Below are positions 1 to 8,664 of a stretch of 54,738 bases of DNA, piece by piece. Source of the DNA: Bacteroidales bacterium (GTDB lineage Bacteria > Bacteroidota > Bacteroidia > Bacteroidales > Bacteroidaceae); assembly GCA_012729225.1 (NCBI GenBank), contig JAAYDO010000179.1:1-54738 (forward strand), given 5' to 3'. The notes under the pieces were generated by a model, which was given only the letters and a program-made list of their open reading frames with translations, did not search any database and was not told where the DNA came from. A program made the position numbers and the translations under genes. Within the stretch, counting starts at the first letter, position 1, and each line of letters starts with the position of its first letter.

Positions 1-82
1 TTACAAACCATATAGTCTGAGAGAAGAATGATGCGCTTTTAGGAAAAAGGAATAATGCGTTATAAGCACAACAAGTATGTCT

Positions 83-206
83 GTTCGGGATGATTTTTCA
101 GAAGAGAACTTATCCCGAACTGGCGTATTAGGATGTTCTCTTAACTGTCCTACAAGGCTTTTTTATTTTTCCTCCGATGAAAAACTTTTACCTCTGGAGG
201 AAAAAT
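83..206. other. Structured non-coding region with interleaved inverted repeats
   Basis: No convincing gene is visible in the first 323 bases. The sequence instead holds perfect inverted repeats: GTTCGGGAT at 83-91 with its complement at 112-120 (20-nt gap), and ATTTTTCCTCC at 165-175 with its complement at 196-206 (20-nt gap). In addition, AAGAGAAC at 102-109, inside the first gap, is complementary to GTTCTCTT at 135-142, so the first and this third pairing would interlock as an H-type pseudoknot or compete. It may be the tail of a non-coding RNA or the 3' region of a gene to the left. Function unknown. Confidence 0.4.
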
Positions 207-266
207 CATTCGTGTTTCCCTATGAGAGGTGATGGAAGAGGTGCATGGAGACTCGTGTTGCATGGA

Positions 267-302
267 AAAAGGGGAAAGACTGTCATGAGTCTTTCCCCTT
301 TT
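267..302 (-). terminator. Rho-independent terminator of the beta-glucuronidase gene
   Basis: A perfect 15-bp stem (267-281 with 288-302) encloses a 6-nt loop. Read on the minus strand it ends in a run of T, and it begins about 20 nt after the stop of the minus-strand GH2 gene. The plus-strand side also ends in TTTT, so it could act in both directions. Confidence 0.85.
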
Positions 303-323
303 CTGTGTCAAGTGTTGGTTGGA

Positions 324-2144
324 TTATTTGGTCTTATACCAGTTTTGCATGATGTAGAAGGCTTTCTTCTTCTCGCCTTTATCGCTGAAGAGACCCTTCA
401 TGTTGTAGTAGTCTTGCACGCCAGGAAGCACACGGCGGGGAGAACGGAAGTCTTTCAGAATCCATGGCGTGGTGCCAGATAGTCCCTCGATTTTGTCGAG
501 CATGGCTATGTTCTGTTCGTAGAGGTTCTCTTGGAACTCTTCCGTCCAGCGTTGATTCTTTTCTCCACGATTGCCATACTTTGCTCCGCCACCAAATTCG
601 CTGACGATGACGGGCTTGTCGTATGGAATTTCCCATTTCATCTTAGGAGCGTCGTTCACGTCACGATACCAGCCGATGTATTGATTGAAGCTGATGACAT
701 CCACGTATTTGTTCATGGCGTCGTTCAGACGGTTCACGTAGTTGGAAGCACCAGTCACCTCCATTGCCATTGAGATGAGACGAGTGTTGTCCTGTGTGCG
801 TGCATAGGTTGCCAGTTTACCGAGGAATGCTTCTCGCTCTGCGGAATGTGGTGTCTCGTTGGCAATACTCCAGATGATGATGTTGGCGCGGTTTTGGTCG
901 CGTGCAATCATGTCACGGAGTTGGTCTTGGGCATTCTGGTATGTTTGGGGGTTGGTCCATGCAATGGTCCAATATACTGGAATCTCAGACCATACAAGTA
1001 TGCCCATGCGTTCTGCTTCCCTAATGGCATATTCGTTGTGTGGATAATGAGCCAGACGAACAAAGTTGCATCCCAGTTCCTTTGCCCATGAGAGCAGGGT
1101 GTGGGCATCTGCTGTGGAGTTGGCTCGTCCGCCTCCGTTGGGTTTCTCTTCATGCATGCTGATACCTTTGAGGAAGATGGGCTTTCCGTTGAGGAGTATC
1201 TGCTTCTCTTTTGTCTCGATAGAGCGGAATCCAATTTTGTCGCTGAGGTTTTCTCCGTTGATGGTAAGGTTCACCTCGTACAGTTTGGGCGATTCGGGCG
1301 ACCACAACTGAGGTTTTGCTGTGAAACTAAGTGTGGCTTTGCCTTCCTTGTCTGTGGTGAGCACTTTCTTGATTTTCAGTTCAGGGATGTTGAGTGTGAT
1401 TTGCTGATTGGCTTCTGCCTTGCTGAGTTGGACGGAGCATTGCAGTTGCTGGTTGGCTATTGGTTGTCCCTGCTTCATCAAGAGGGGCTTCTGGAGCTGT
1501 AGGGAGTAGTTCTCAATATAGAGAGGGGCTACATCCACAAGCAGCACATCACGAGTGATGCCGCCGTAGTTCCACCAGTCAAAGATCTGTGTTGGCACAT
1601 CTTCTGCGTGTCGCTTGTTGTCCACTTTGACAATGACAACGTTCTCTCCTTCCTTCAGCGACTCTGTCACATCGAAATTGAAAGGGGTGAATCCGCCAAT
1701 ATGATGCCCTGCCTTCTTGCCATTCACCCACACGTAGGTGTCGTAGTTGGCTGCTCCAAAATAGAGGAGAGTTCTTCTGCCTTCCTTCTGCTTCCAGTCG
1801 AAACTCTTCTTGAACCAAACTGTTCCTTCGTAGAAGAACAGTCGCTCGTCGCGTGTGTTCCAGTCGGAAGGGATAGGCATTGTGGGCGATTTGTCAAAGT
1901 CATACTCCACAAGATCCTCAGGGCGTTGTGGCTTGGCATTTCGGAAGAAACCCCATTGGGTGGGATTCATGCGATAGTCATAGTAGCCCTCTTCTTGCAC
2001 ATCGACGATGTAGTTCCAGTTGCCATTGAGTGATGTGGTTTGTCTGTTCAAGACATTCCCGATCAGTGGAGTGCCTTGGGCATTGGCAAATGTGGAAAAG
2101 AGCAATCCCATAGCCATCATGAAAAGACTTAGTGTTTTCTTCAT
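324..2144 (-). CDS. Secreted beta-glucuronidase, glycoside hydrolase family 2
   Basis: A 606-residue GH2 enzyme with a signal peptide at residues 1-22 (cleavage after ANA), so probably periplasmic or exported. The order is the GH2 family order: N-terminal jelly-roll sugar-binding domain (about 30-210), immunoglobulin-like sandwich (about 215-310) and TIM barrel (about 315-600). The general acid/base is E430 in the SIANETP motif and the nucleophile is E516 in VSEFGGG. N581 and K583 in YNMKG match the N-x-K pair by which beta-glucuronidases bind the uronate carboxylate, which favours glucuronidase over galactosidase or mannosidase. It is a single gene with its own promoter and terminator, and no SusCD partner is adjacent. 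Substrate could be plant glucuronides or host glycosaminoglycan fragments. Confidence 0.9.
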   Translation of the reverse strand: MKKTLSLFMMAMGLLFSTFANAQGTPLIGNVLNRQTTSLNGNWNYIVDVQEEGYYDYRMNPTQWGFFRNAKPQRPEDLVEYDFDKSPTMPIPSDWNTRDERLFFYEGTVWFKKSFDWKQKEGRRTLLYFGAANYDTYVWVNGKKAGHHIGGFTPFNFDVTESLKEGENVVIVKVDNKRHAEDVPTQIFDWWNYGGITRDVLLVDVAPLYIENYSLQLQKPLLMKQGQPIANQQLQCSVQLSKAEANQQITLNIPELKIKKVLTTDKEGKATLSFTAKPQLWSPESPKLYEVNLTINGENLSDKIGFRSIETKEKQILLNGKPIFLKGISMHEEKPNGGGRANSTADAHTLLSWAKELGCNFVRLAHYPHNEYAIREAERMGILVWSEIPVYWTIAWTNPQTYQNAQDQLRDMIARDQNRANIIIWSIANETPHSAEREAFLGKLATYARTQDNTRLISMAMEVTGASNYVNRLNDAMNKYVDVISFNQYIGWYRDVNDAPKMKWEIPYDKPVIVSEFGGGAKYGNRGEKNQRWTEEFQENLYEQNIAMLDKIEGLSGTTPWILKDFRSPRRVLPGVQDYYNMKGLFSDKGEKKKAFYIMQNWYKTK

Positions 2145-2204
2145 AAAGTAAAAAATGATTGTGATGTTAGTTTCTTTAATTAGTTTTCCGTTTTATTCAG
2201 TGGG

Positions 2205-2236
2205 CAAAGTTAATGATTTCTTTTTGAAAAAGCAAG
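2205..2236 (-). promoter_or_regulatory. Promoter of the beta-glucuronidase gene
   Basis: On the minus strand TAACTTTG (2205-2212) matches the Bacteroidetes -7 element TAnnTTTG. CTTG (2233-2236) lies 20 nt upstream at the -33 position, one base from TTTG. This gives a leader of roughly 55 nt before the start at 2144. Confidence 0.65.
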
Positions 2237-2580
2237 CACATGGTTGTTTTAATGCACTTCTCCATTTCCTGTATTCCCTTTTGAGGACTTTCAATGTGAG
2301 TGTTTGGTTGCCTTTTCTGTAAAAAAACTCTTTTCTTCATCGAAGTTTCCTTCTTTTTGCGTATCTTTGTGCATGGATTCAGAACCAGAGGAGAAAGCAG
2401 GCAGGATCTGCTGGCTGTGGGGTGTCCTTCTCCCCTTTGCTTTAGGCTTGCTATTTTCACAAGAAAACGTGCAAAACGATGCTCGGAAATCTGTGAGAAG
2501 CGTCCCGAAGGCATCTCGAAGGCATGCCGAACAAATTCTGGATGGTTGCTTCCTGAATAGGGAAGGGAATGCGGGGGGAG
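2237..2580. other. Intergenic region between divergent genes
   Basis: About 340 bases between the two divergent promoters. A -7-like TATCTTTG is present at 2362-2369 on the plus strand but has no TTTG 20 nt upstream. A 70-codon frame starts at 2373, only 3 nt after that box, and contains one hydrophobic segment. Its composition and start position give little support for a real gene. Nothing else is recognised. Confidence 0.4.
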
Positions 2581-2612
2581 TTTGAGCACTGGAATGAGAG
2601 GTCTTAATTTTG
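2581..2612 (+). promoter_or_regulatory. Promoter of the DUF3467 gene
   Basis: TTTG at 2581-2584, a 20-nt spacer and TAATTTTG at 2605-2612 match the Bacteroidetes sigma-ABfr consensus exactly. Transcription should start near 2619, which rules out any translation start upstream of that and supports the ATG at 2655. Confidence 0.8.
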
Positions 2613-2654
2613 ACGGATGTTTACATGCATTGCAGTCATAAAAAATATATCTAT

Positions 2655-2978
2655 ATGAACGAAAATGAAAATCAGCAGCTTCAGATTGAACTGAAGCCCG
2701 AAGTGGCAGAGGGTGTTTATGCTAACCTTGCCATCCTTACCCATTCAAGTAGTGAATTTGTGGCAGACTTCATTCAGATGTTGCCAGGATTGCAGAAGGC
2801 ACAGGTGAGAAGCCGCATCATCATGGCTCCAGAACATGCAAAGCGCCTTCTGATGGCTTTGAATGACAATGTGATGAAGTACGAGCAACTGTTTGGAACA
2901 ATTAAATTGAACCAGCCTCAGGATCAGAGCGAGGGGCGCACGATTGCTCCTTTTGCTGTGAAGAAGGGCGAAGCATAA
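2655..2978 (+). CDS. DUF3467 family protein
   Basis: A 107-residue acidic protein starting MNENENQQLQIELKPEVAEG, without signal peptide or membrane segment. It matches the DUF3467 family, a small domain of unknown function. The family pattern is visible as an acidic opening, an ANLAILTHSSSEFVADF strand-helix stretch (about 22-38) and a middle section with RIIMAPEHAKRLLMALNDNV (about 53-72). The start is placed after the mapped promoter; an earlier in-frame TTG at 2610 would lie inside the promoter. From memory, this gene sits between rpoC and rpsL in many Bacteroidales; here rpoC is missing upstream but the rpsL side is kept. Role unknown; it may be tied to transcription or translation. Confidence 0.85.
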   Translation: MNENENQQLQIELKPEVAEGVYANLAILTHSSSEFVADFIQMLPGLQKAQVRSRIIMAPEHAKRLLMALNDNVMKYEQLFGTIKLNQPQDQSEGRTIAPFAVKKGEA

Positions 2979-3262
2979 GTGAAAAGGAAAGGAAGATATT
3001 TATAAATAGAATCTCGCGCGCATATTATATAATATGTGTAATCACTCATCATAGGGGCGTTTCATGATTTTGAATGATGCGCCCCTGTTTCATGAAATTG
3101 AAGAAGTCTTTGTTGAAGGTTGGGATGATTTTCGGTTCTTGTGCTCTCTAAAAAACTTGCTTGTGAATCAAAAACGGCATAAAAAATGTTAAATATCTAT
3201 TTTTTCAGGTGCTTTGTCAAAAAAAGATAGCATGTAAAACATGTTGTTTGGCAGAAAATCCG
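2979..3262 (+). other. Intergenic region before the rpsL promoter, with terminator-like hairpin and palindrome
   Basis: A hairpin at 3053-3086 pairs AGGGGCG with CGCCCCT and is followed by GTTTC, so it is a plausible but weak terminator for the DUF3467 gene. Just before it lies a perfect 16-bp AT-rich palindrome at 3021-3036. A small CATGT-AAA-ACATG hairpin lies at 3231-3243, immediately upstream of the rpsL -7 box. No gene is seen. Confidence 0.5.
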
Positions 3263-3270
3263 TAACTTTG
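3263..3270 (+). promoter_or_regulatory. -7 element of the rpsL operon promoter
   Basis: TAACTTTG fits the TAnnTTTG consensus. No TTTG occurs 20 nt upstream (TTTG at 3247-3250 is too close), so only the -7 element is well supported. A start near 3277 gives a leader of about 230 nt before rpsL. Confidence 0.55.
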
Positions 3271-3276
3271 CACCAC

Positions 3277-3504
3277 TTTTTGGAGTAGTGCGTGCCTAAT
3301 TTAGGCGCATTGTATATCGTGTGAAGTGATTTTCTTGCCAAGAAAGTCAGAAGATGAGGGGCGGAGCGATATGCGAACTTAGCACGAAGCAAAGCGAGTC
3401 GCTGACCATAAAGCAATGGTTTCCCTCCTGCAGGAGGAAGGGCTATGGTAGGCACTCGAATGAAATTGTAATTCATTAAATAATAACAATAAAAAATTAG
3501 AAAA
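3277..3504 (+). promoter_or_regulatory. Structured 5' leader of rpsL, candidate autoregulatory RNA
   Basis: This leader of about 228 nt contains several foldable elements. GTGCCTA (3292-3298) can pair locally with TAGGC (3302-3306) or at long range with TAGGCAC (3449-3455), which would close the whole leader. Inside are TTTCTTG-C-CAAGAAA, AGCGA-G-TCGCT and a perfect 14-bp palindrome at 3424-3437 (CCTCCTGCAGGAGG). Such a leader before a ribosomal-protein operon suggests feedback control by S12 or S7; that is inference. Confidence 0.45.
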
Positions 3505-3885
3505 ATGCCTACTATTCAACAATTGGTAAGAAAAGGCCGTAAGGTGTTGGTAGAGAAGAGCAAGTCTCCAGCCTTGGATTCATGCCCTCAGCGTCGCGGT
3601 GTTTGCGTTCGCGTTTACACAACAACTCCTAAGAAGCCTAACTCAGCGATGAGAAAGGTCGCACGTGTACGTTTGACAAACAAGAAGGAAGTGAACTCCT
3701 ACATTCCAGGAGAAGGCCACAACCTTCAGGAGCACTCTATCGTGCTTGTGCGCGGTGGTCGTGTGAAGGACCTCCCAGGTGTGCGCTACCACATCGTTCG
3801 TGGTGCGCTCGATACATCAGGTGTGGCAAGCCGCACCCAGCGCCGTTCTAAGTATGGTGCAAAGCGTCCAAAGGCTAAGAAGTAA
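3505..3885 (+). CDS. rpsL: 30S ribosomal protein S12
   Basis: A 126-residue S12 (124 in E. coli), part of the 30S decoding centre. The [13 protein letters not shown] loop carries K43 and the [11 protein letters not shown] loop carries K88. Both are the wild-type lysines whose changes give streptomycin resistance, so the allele looks sensitive. First gene of the str block, followed by rpsG after a 159-nt spacer. Confidence 0.98.
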   Translation: MPTIQQLVRKGRKVLVEKSKSPALDSCPQRRGVCVRVYTTTPKKPNSAMRKVARVRLTNKKEVNSYIPGEGHNLQEHSIVLVRGGRVKDLPGVRYHIVRGALDTSGVASRTQRRSKYGAKRPKAKK

Positions 3886-4044
3886 TCCTTTTACTTACAC
3901 AAAAAAAGAAAACAAAAAAGTTTTTTCACAAGGTTTGGTTTGACGGAAGTGCTTGAAGGGTTGAGTAAATGCCCTTGGGTGGGCGTTGAAGATACACACA
4001 CAAATGCAGCCTCAGACTAAAGAAAGATTAAATCAAACAAAAAA
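3886..4044 (+). other. rpsL-rpsG intercistronic spacer with competing hairpins
   Basis: The spacer is longer than most in this cluster. AAGGG can pair with CCCTT (around 3956-3980), and the overlapping GCCC with GGGC just downstream, so two small stems compete. In E. coli the rpsL-rpsG spacer is the S7 target site for translational repression. A similar role here is inferred only from position. Confidence 0.3.
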
Positions 4045-4521
4045 ATGAGAAAAGCTAAACCAAAGAAGCGTGTGGTGCTTCCAGATCCAGTTTATGGTGA
4101 TGTGAAGGTGACAAAGTTCGTTAACAACCTCATGTACGATGGAAAGAAGAGTGTTGCATACACTATCTTCTACACAGCATTGAAGAACGTAGAGAACAAG
4201 ATGAAGAATGAAGAGAAGTCCTCTCTGGAAATCTGGAAGAAGGCACTCGACAACATCACTCCTCAGGTGGAGGTGAAGAGCCGTCGTATAGGTGGCGCTA
4301 CATTCCAGGTGCCAAGAGAGATCCGTGCTGACCGCAAGGAAGCCATCTCTATGAAGAACCTCATCTCTTTCGCACGCAAGCGCTCAGGAAAGAGCATGGC
4401 TGACAAGCTCTCCGCTGAAATCATGGATGCTTTCAACGAGCAGGGTGGTGCGTTCAAGCGCAAGGAGGATATGCATCGTATGGCTGAGGCAAACCGTGCA
4501 TTCGCACACTTCCGCTTCTAA
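4045..4521 (+). CDS. rpsG: 30S ribosomal protein S7
   Basis: A 158-residue S7, which nucleates assembly of the 30S head and contacts the E-site tRNA. The start [15 protein letters not shown] and the central [12 protein letters not shown] segment are typical. It lies between rpsL and fusA, 34 nt before fusA. S7 is the autoregulator of the str operon in E. coli. Confidence 0.98.
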   Translation: MRKAKPKKRVVLPDPVYGDVKVTKFVNNLMYDGKKSVAYTIFYTALKNVENKMKNEEKSSLEIWKKALDNITPQVEVKSRRIGGATFQVPREIRADRKEAISMKNLISFARKRSGKSMADKLSAEIMDAFNEQGGAFKRKEDMHRMAEANRAFAHFRF

Positions 4522-4555
4522 TAACTCATTCGTTAAACATTAAGGTAAAAAGGAA

Positions 4556-6673
4556 ATGACTAATCGCGATTCACATTTGACACGTAACATCGGTATTATG
4601 GCTCACATCGATGCTGGTAAGACAACAACTTCTGAGCGTATCCTGTTCTACACAGGTAAGACTCATGAGATTGGTGAGGTACACGATGGTGCAGCTACAA
4701 TGGACTGGATGGCACAGGAGCAGGAGCGTGGTATCACAATCACATCTGCTGCAACCACCTGTAACTGGAAGTATGATAATAACACATTCAAGATTAACTT
4801 GATAGATACTCCAGGACACGTGGACTTCACTGCAGAGGTGGAGCGTTCACTTCGTGTGCTTGACGGCGCTGTCGCAACTTATTCAGCTGCTGACGGTGTT
4901 CAGCCACAGTCTGAGACCGTATGGCGTCAGGCAGATAAATATAACGTGCCACGTATTGGTTACGTAAACAAGATGGACCGTTCTGGTGCAGACTTCTTCG
5001 AGACTGTACAGCAGATGATTGACATCTTGGGTGCTAAGCCAGTCGTTCTTCAGGTGCCAATCGGTGCTGAGGAGACTTTCAAGGGTGTAGTAGACCTCAT
5101 CAAGATGAAGGCTTACTTCTGGCATGATGAGACTATGGGTGCTGACTATGATGTAGAGGAAATCCCTGCAGACTTGATGGACGAGTGTGAGGAGTGGAGA
5201 AACAAATTGCTTGAGGCAGTTGCTGACTTTGACGAGGCACTGATGGAGAAGTACTTTGATGATCCAAGCACAATCACTGAGGAGGAAATCATTGCTGCTG
5301 TGCGTAAGGGCACAATCGCTATGGAGTGCACTCCAATGTGCTGTGGCTCTTCTTACAAGAACAAGGGTGTTCAGCCTTTGCTCGACTACGTTTGTGCATT
5401 CCTCCCTTCACCACAGGATGCCGTGTCTGTAGTAGGTACAAATCCTGACACGGACGAGGAAGAGGAGCGCAAGCCTTCTGACGATGCACCAACATCTGCT
5501 CTCGCATTTAAGATTGCTACTGACCCATACATGGGACGCCTCGTGTTCTTCCGCGTTTACTCTGGTAAGATTCAGGCAGGTTCTTACGTTTACAACGCTC
5601 GTTCAGGCAAGAAGGAACGTATCAGCCGCTTGTTCCAGATGAACTCAAACAAGGAAATCCCAATGGATTCTATCGACGCTGGTGACATCGGTGCTGGTGT
5701 GGGTTTCAAGGATATCCGTACAGGTGACACTCTCTGCGACGAGGAGCACCCAATCATTCTTGAGTCAATGTCATTCCCTGACACCGTGATTTCTATTGCG
5801 GTTGAGCCAAAGAGCCAGGCTGACATCACTAAGCTTGACAATGGTCTTGCTAAGTTGGCTGAAGAGGACCCAACATTCACAGTTCGTACTGATGAGCAGA
5901 GTGGTCAGACCATCATCTCTGGTATGGGTGAGCTTCACCTCGACATCATTATCGACCGTTTGAAGCGTGAATTCAAGGTTGAATGTAATCAGGGCAAGCC
6001 TCAGGTGAACTACAAGGAGGCAATCACTAAGACTGTTAATCTCCGCGAGGTTTACAAGAAGCAGTCTGGTGGTCGTGGTAAGTTCGCTGATATTATCGTA
6101 AACGTAGGTCCTGTTGATGAGGATTTCGAGGGTACAGGTCTTCAGTTCGTTAATGAGGTGAAGGGCGGTAATGTGCCAAAGGAATTCATCCCATCAGTAC
6201 AGAAGGGCTTTGAAGAGGCAATGAAGAACGGTGTCCTCGGTGGCTACCCATTGGATTCTTTGAAGGTGACTCTCGTCGATGGTTCTTTCCACCCAGTCGA
6301 TTCAGATCAGTTGTCATTCGAAATCGCTGCTCGCAACGCATACAAAAATGCATGTTCACAGGCTAAGCCAGTTTTGATGGAGCCTATCATGAGACTTGAG
6401 GTGATCACACCTGAAGAGAACATGGGTGACGTGATTGGTGACTTGAACAAGCGTCGTGGTCAGGTTGAGGGTATGGATAACGCTCGTTCTGGTGCACGTG
6501 TTGTGAAGGCAATGGTTCCACTGAGCGAAATGTTCGGATATGTAACGGCTCTCCGTACCATTACTTCTGGTCGTGCAACAAGTTCTATGGAGTATGACCA
6601 CCACTCTCCAGTGTCAAGTGCAATTGCTAAGGCAGTGCTTGCTGAGTGCAACGGTCGTATTGACCTCGTATAA
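4556..6673 (+). CDS. fusA: Elongation factor G
   Basis: A 705-residue translational GTPase that drives tRNA-mRNA translocation (704 in E. coli). The GTP-binding motifs are intact: P-loop AHIDAGKTT (16-24), switch [10 protein letters not shown] and NKMD. Domains II-V follow, with the RGQVEGMD and PLSEMFGY segments of domain V near the end. The acidic [16 protein letters not shown] stretch before domain II is usual variation. tuf, which follows fusA in many bacteria, is absent; rpsJ comes next. Confidence 0.98.
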   Translation: MTNRDSHLTRNIGIMAHIDAGKTTTSERILFYTGKTHEIGEVHDGAATMDWMAQEQERGITITSAATTCNWKYDNNTFKINLIDTPGHVDFTAEVERSLRVLDGAVATYSAADGVQPQSETVWRQADKYNVPRIGYVNKMDRSGADFFETVQQMIDILGAKPVVLQVPIGAEETFKGVVDLIKMKAYFWHDETMGADYDVEEIPADLMDECEEWRNKLLEAVADFDEALMEKYFDDPSTITEEEIIAAVRKGTIAMECTPMCCGSSYKNKGVQPLLDYVCAFLPSPQDAVSVVGTNPDTDEEEERKPSDDAPTSALAFKIATDPYMGRLVFFRVYSGKIQAGSYVYNARSGKKERISRLFQMNSNKEIPMDSIDAGDIGAGVGFKDIRTGDTLCDEEHPIILESMSFPDTVISIAVEPKSQADITKLDNGLAKLAEEDPTFTVRTDEQSGQTIISGMGELHLDIIIDRLKREFKVECNQGKPQVNYKEAITKTVNLREVYKKQSGGRGKFADIIVNVGPVDEDFEGTGLQFVNEVKGGNVPKEFIPSVQKGFEEAMKNGVLGGYPLDSLKVTLVDGSFHPVDSDQLSFEIAARNAYKNACSQAKPVLMEPIMRLEVITPEENMGDVIGDLNKRRGQVEGMDNARSGARVVKAMVPLSEMFGYVTALRTITSGRATSSMEYDHHSPVSSAIAKAVLAECNGRIDLV

Positions 6674-6684
6674 TAAGAAAGTGT

Positions 6685-6728
6685 AGGGGGTGCAGACAAG
6701 CAAACGACTCTTTGTCTGCATACCCTCT
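6685..6728 (+). promoter_or_regulatory. Strong intercistronic hairpin between fusA and rpsJ
   Basis: TGCAGACAA (6691-6699) pairs perfectly with TTGTCTGCA (6712-6720) across a 12-nt loop. After a 2-nt bulge the stem extends by five more pairs (6686-6690 with 6723-6727). There is no T-run after it, so a simple terminator is unlikely. It marks the boundary of the str and S10 blocks and could be an attenuator, processing site or ribosomal-protein target. Confidence 0.6.
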
Positions 6729-6764
6729 TACTTGTATATATTAATTTATAAAATAATTAAAACA

Positions 6765-7073
6765 ATGAGTCAGCAAAAAATTCGTATCAAGCTGAAATCT
6801 TACGACCACAATCTCGTTGACAAGTCAGCAGAGAAGATCGTGAAGGCAGTGAAGGCTACTGATGCTATTGTGAGCGGTCCTATTCCACTCCCAACACACA
6901 AGCGCATCTTCACAGTGAACCGTTCAACATTCGTGAACAAGAAGTCTCGTGAGCAATTTGAACTTTGCACATACAAGAGACTGATTGACATCTACAGTTC
7001 TACAACTAAGACTGTGGACGCTCTCATGAAACTCGAACTCCCCAGCGGTGTGGAAGTAGAGATCAAGGTTTGA
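6765..7073 (+). CDS. rpsJ: 30S ribosomal protein S10
   Basis: A 102-residue S10 (103 in E. coli) starting [15 protein letters not shown], which matches the family start. An upstream in-frame start at 6690 would add 25 unrelated residues and translate through the fusA-rpsJ hairpin, so it is rejected. S10 is a 30S head protein that also serves as NusE in transcription antitermination. First gene of the S10 block. Confidence 0.98.
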   Translation: MSQQKIRIKLKSYDHNLVDKSAEKIVKAVKATDAIVSGPIPLPTHKRIFTVNRSTFVNKKSREQFELCTYKRLIDIYSSTTKTVDALMKLELPSGVEVEIKV

Positions 7074-7103
7074 TAGTAGGGAACAATTTAAAGTATTATT
7101 GAA

Positions 7104-7718
7104 ATGCCAGGATTAATTGGAAAAAAAATCGGAATGACATCCGTTTTCAGTGCTGATGGTAAGAATCTTCCATGCACTGTTATCGAAGTAGGTCCTTGTG
7201 TTGTAACTCAAGTAAAGACTGTTGAGAAGGACGGTTATGCTGCTGTGCAGGTGGGCTTCCAGGACAAGAAGGAAAAGCACACTACAAAGCAGATGATGGG
7301 TCACTTCAAGAAGGCAGGTACAACACCTAAGAGACACTTGGCCGAGTTCATTTTTGACGAGGAACACAACCTCGGTGATGTAATCACAGTAGAACTGTTC
7401 AACGAAACTTCTTACGTTGATGTGGTTGGTACATCTAAAGGTAAAGGATTCCAGGGCGTTGTCAAGCGTCACGGTTTTGGTGGTGTAGGTCAGGCTACTC
7501 ACGGACAGGATGACCGTCTGCGCAAGCCAGGTTCTATCGGCGCATGTGCCACTCCTTCTCGTGTGTTCAAGAACGTTCCTATGGGCGGTCAGATGGGTAA
7601 CGAGCAGGTTACAACACACAACCTTCAGGTAATTAAAGTAGTTCCAGAACACAATCTCCTTCTTCTGAAGGGTAGCGTTCCAGGCTGCAAAGGTTCAATC
7701 GTAATAATCAAGAAGTAA
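7104..7718 (+). CDS. rplC: 50S ribosomal protein L3
   Basis: A 204-residue L3, an early-assembly 50S protein whose central loop reaches toward the peptidyl-transferase centre. The start [15 protein letters not shown] and the [20 protein letters not shown] loop are recognisable. The E. coli loop reads GSIGQNQTP, so its methylated Gln is not conserved here. It is followed after 3 nt by rplD. Confidence 0.97.
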   Translation: MPGLIGKKIGMTSVFSADGKNLPCTVIEVGPCVVTQVKTVEKDGYAAVQVGFQDKKEKHTTKQMMGHFKKAGTTPKRHLAEFIFDEEHNLGDVITVELFNETSYVDVVGTSKGKGFQGVVKRHGFGGVGQATHGQDDRLRKPGSIGACATPSRVFKNVPMGGQMGNEQVTTHNLQVIKVVPEHNLLLLKGSVPGCKGSIVIIKK

Positions 7719-7721
7719 GCA

Positions 7722-8351
7722 ATGGAAGTTTCAGTATTAAATATCAAAGGTGAGGATACTGGCAAGAAGGTCGTTCTGAACGATGCAATCTTCGGAATTG
7801 AACCTAATGACCACGTTATTTACCTTGCAGTAAACCAGTATCTTGCTGCTCAGCGACAGGGTACTCACAAGTCAAAGGAAAGAAGCGAAATAACCGGCTC
7901 TACTCGTAAGTTGATCCGCCAGAAGGGCGGTGGTGGCGCACGTCGTGGCGACATCAAGTCTCCACTTCTTCGTGGTGGAGGTCGTGTGTTCGGTCCTCGT
8001 CCTCGTGACTACTGGTTCAAGTTGAACAAAAAGGTGAAGGCTCTTGCTCGTAAGAGCGCTCTCTCATACAAGGCACAGCAGAATGCCATCGTTGTTGTTG
8101 AGGACTTCGATTTCGAGGCTCCAAAGACAAAAGAAGCCACGAGTATGTTAAAAAACCTTAAAGTTGAGGGCAAGAAGACACTCGTCGTTTTGCCAGAAGT
8201 TAAAAAGAACGTAAATTTGTCAGTCCGTAACATACAGCGTGTTGAAGTTATGACGGCTAGTGCACTCAATACATACAAGGTAATGAATGCAAATGTGCTT
8301 GTTGTGACCGAAAATGCGCTTAAACTTGTGGATGAGACTTTTAACAAGTAA
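7722..8351 (+). CDS. rplD: 50S ribosomal protein L4
   Basis: A 209-residue L4 (201 in E. coli). The exit-tunnel loop is visible in the [22 protein letters not shown] region (about 68-88). In E. coli L4 also represses the S10 operon. The gene starts 3 nt after rplC and its stop overlaps the ribosome-binding site of rplW. Confidence 0.97.
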   Translation: MEVSVLNIKGEDTGKKVVLNDAIFGIEPNDHVIYLAVNQYLAAQRQGTHKSKERSEITGSTRKLIRQKGGGGARRGDIKSPLLRGGGRVFGPRPRDYWFKLNKKVKALARKSALSYKAQQNAIVVVEDFDFEAPKTKEATSMLKNLKVEGKKTLVVLPEVKKNVNLSVRNIQRVEVMTASALNTYKVMNANVLVVTENALKLVDETFNK

Positions 8352-8356
8352 GGAGG
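8351..8356 (+). promoter_or_regulatory. Canonical Shine-Dalgarno site of rplW
   Basis: AGGAGG lies 6 nt before the rplW ATG and overlaps the rplD stop codon. A full match is unusual here because most genes in the window have no such site. Confidence 0.7.
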
Positions 8357-8362
8357 TACAAC

Positions 8363-8656
8363 ATGGCATATATCGTAAAACCATTGGTTACAGAGAAGAT
8401 GACAGCTATTTCAGAGAAGCAGAACAACAAGTTCGGCTTCATTGTGCTTCCTTCTGCCAATAAGATCGAAATTAAAAAAGAGATAGAGGCTAAGTATAAC
8501 GTTAATGTAGTTTCGGTTAACACTATGAACTACGCTGGTAAGCGTAAGAGCCGTTACACAAAGGCTGGTGTTATCAAGGGTCGTACCAAGGCTTTCAAGA
8601 AGGCTATAGTAACCCTCAAGGAAGGCGAAACTATCGATTTCTATAGTAACATTTAA
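8363..8656 (+). CDS. rplW: 50S ribosomal protein L23
   Basis: A 97-residue L23 at the tunnel exit, where it is the docking point for trigger factor and the signal recognition particle. The [13 protein letters not shown] start and the [20 protein letters not shown] segment are typical. It has one of the few strong Shine-Dalgarno sites in the window and is 8 nt before rplB. Confidence 0.97.
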   Translation: MAYIVKPLVTEKMTAISEKQNNKFGFIVLPSANKIEIKKEIEAKYNVNVVSVNTMNYAGKRKSRYTKAGVIKGRTKAFKKAIVTLKEGETIDFYSNI

Positions 8657-8664
8657 TTAAACAA

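Noticed and set aside
2304-2585. Small plus-strand gene of 70-93 codons upstream of the DUF3467 gene
   Set aside because: The nearest -7-like box is 3 nt from the most plausible ATG and lacks a -33 element; the protein shows only one short hydrophobic run and no family pattern.
3189-3476. Minus-strand frame of 95 codons over the rpsL leader
   Set aside because: It lies across the promoter and structured leader of rpsL, and the translation looks like that of non-coding DNA.
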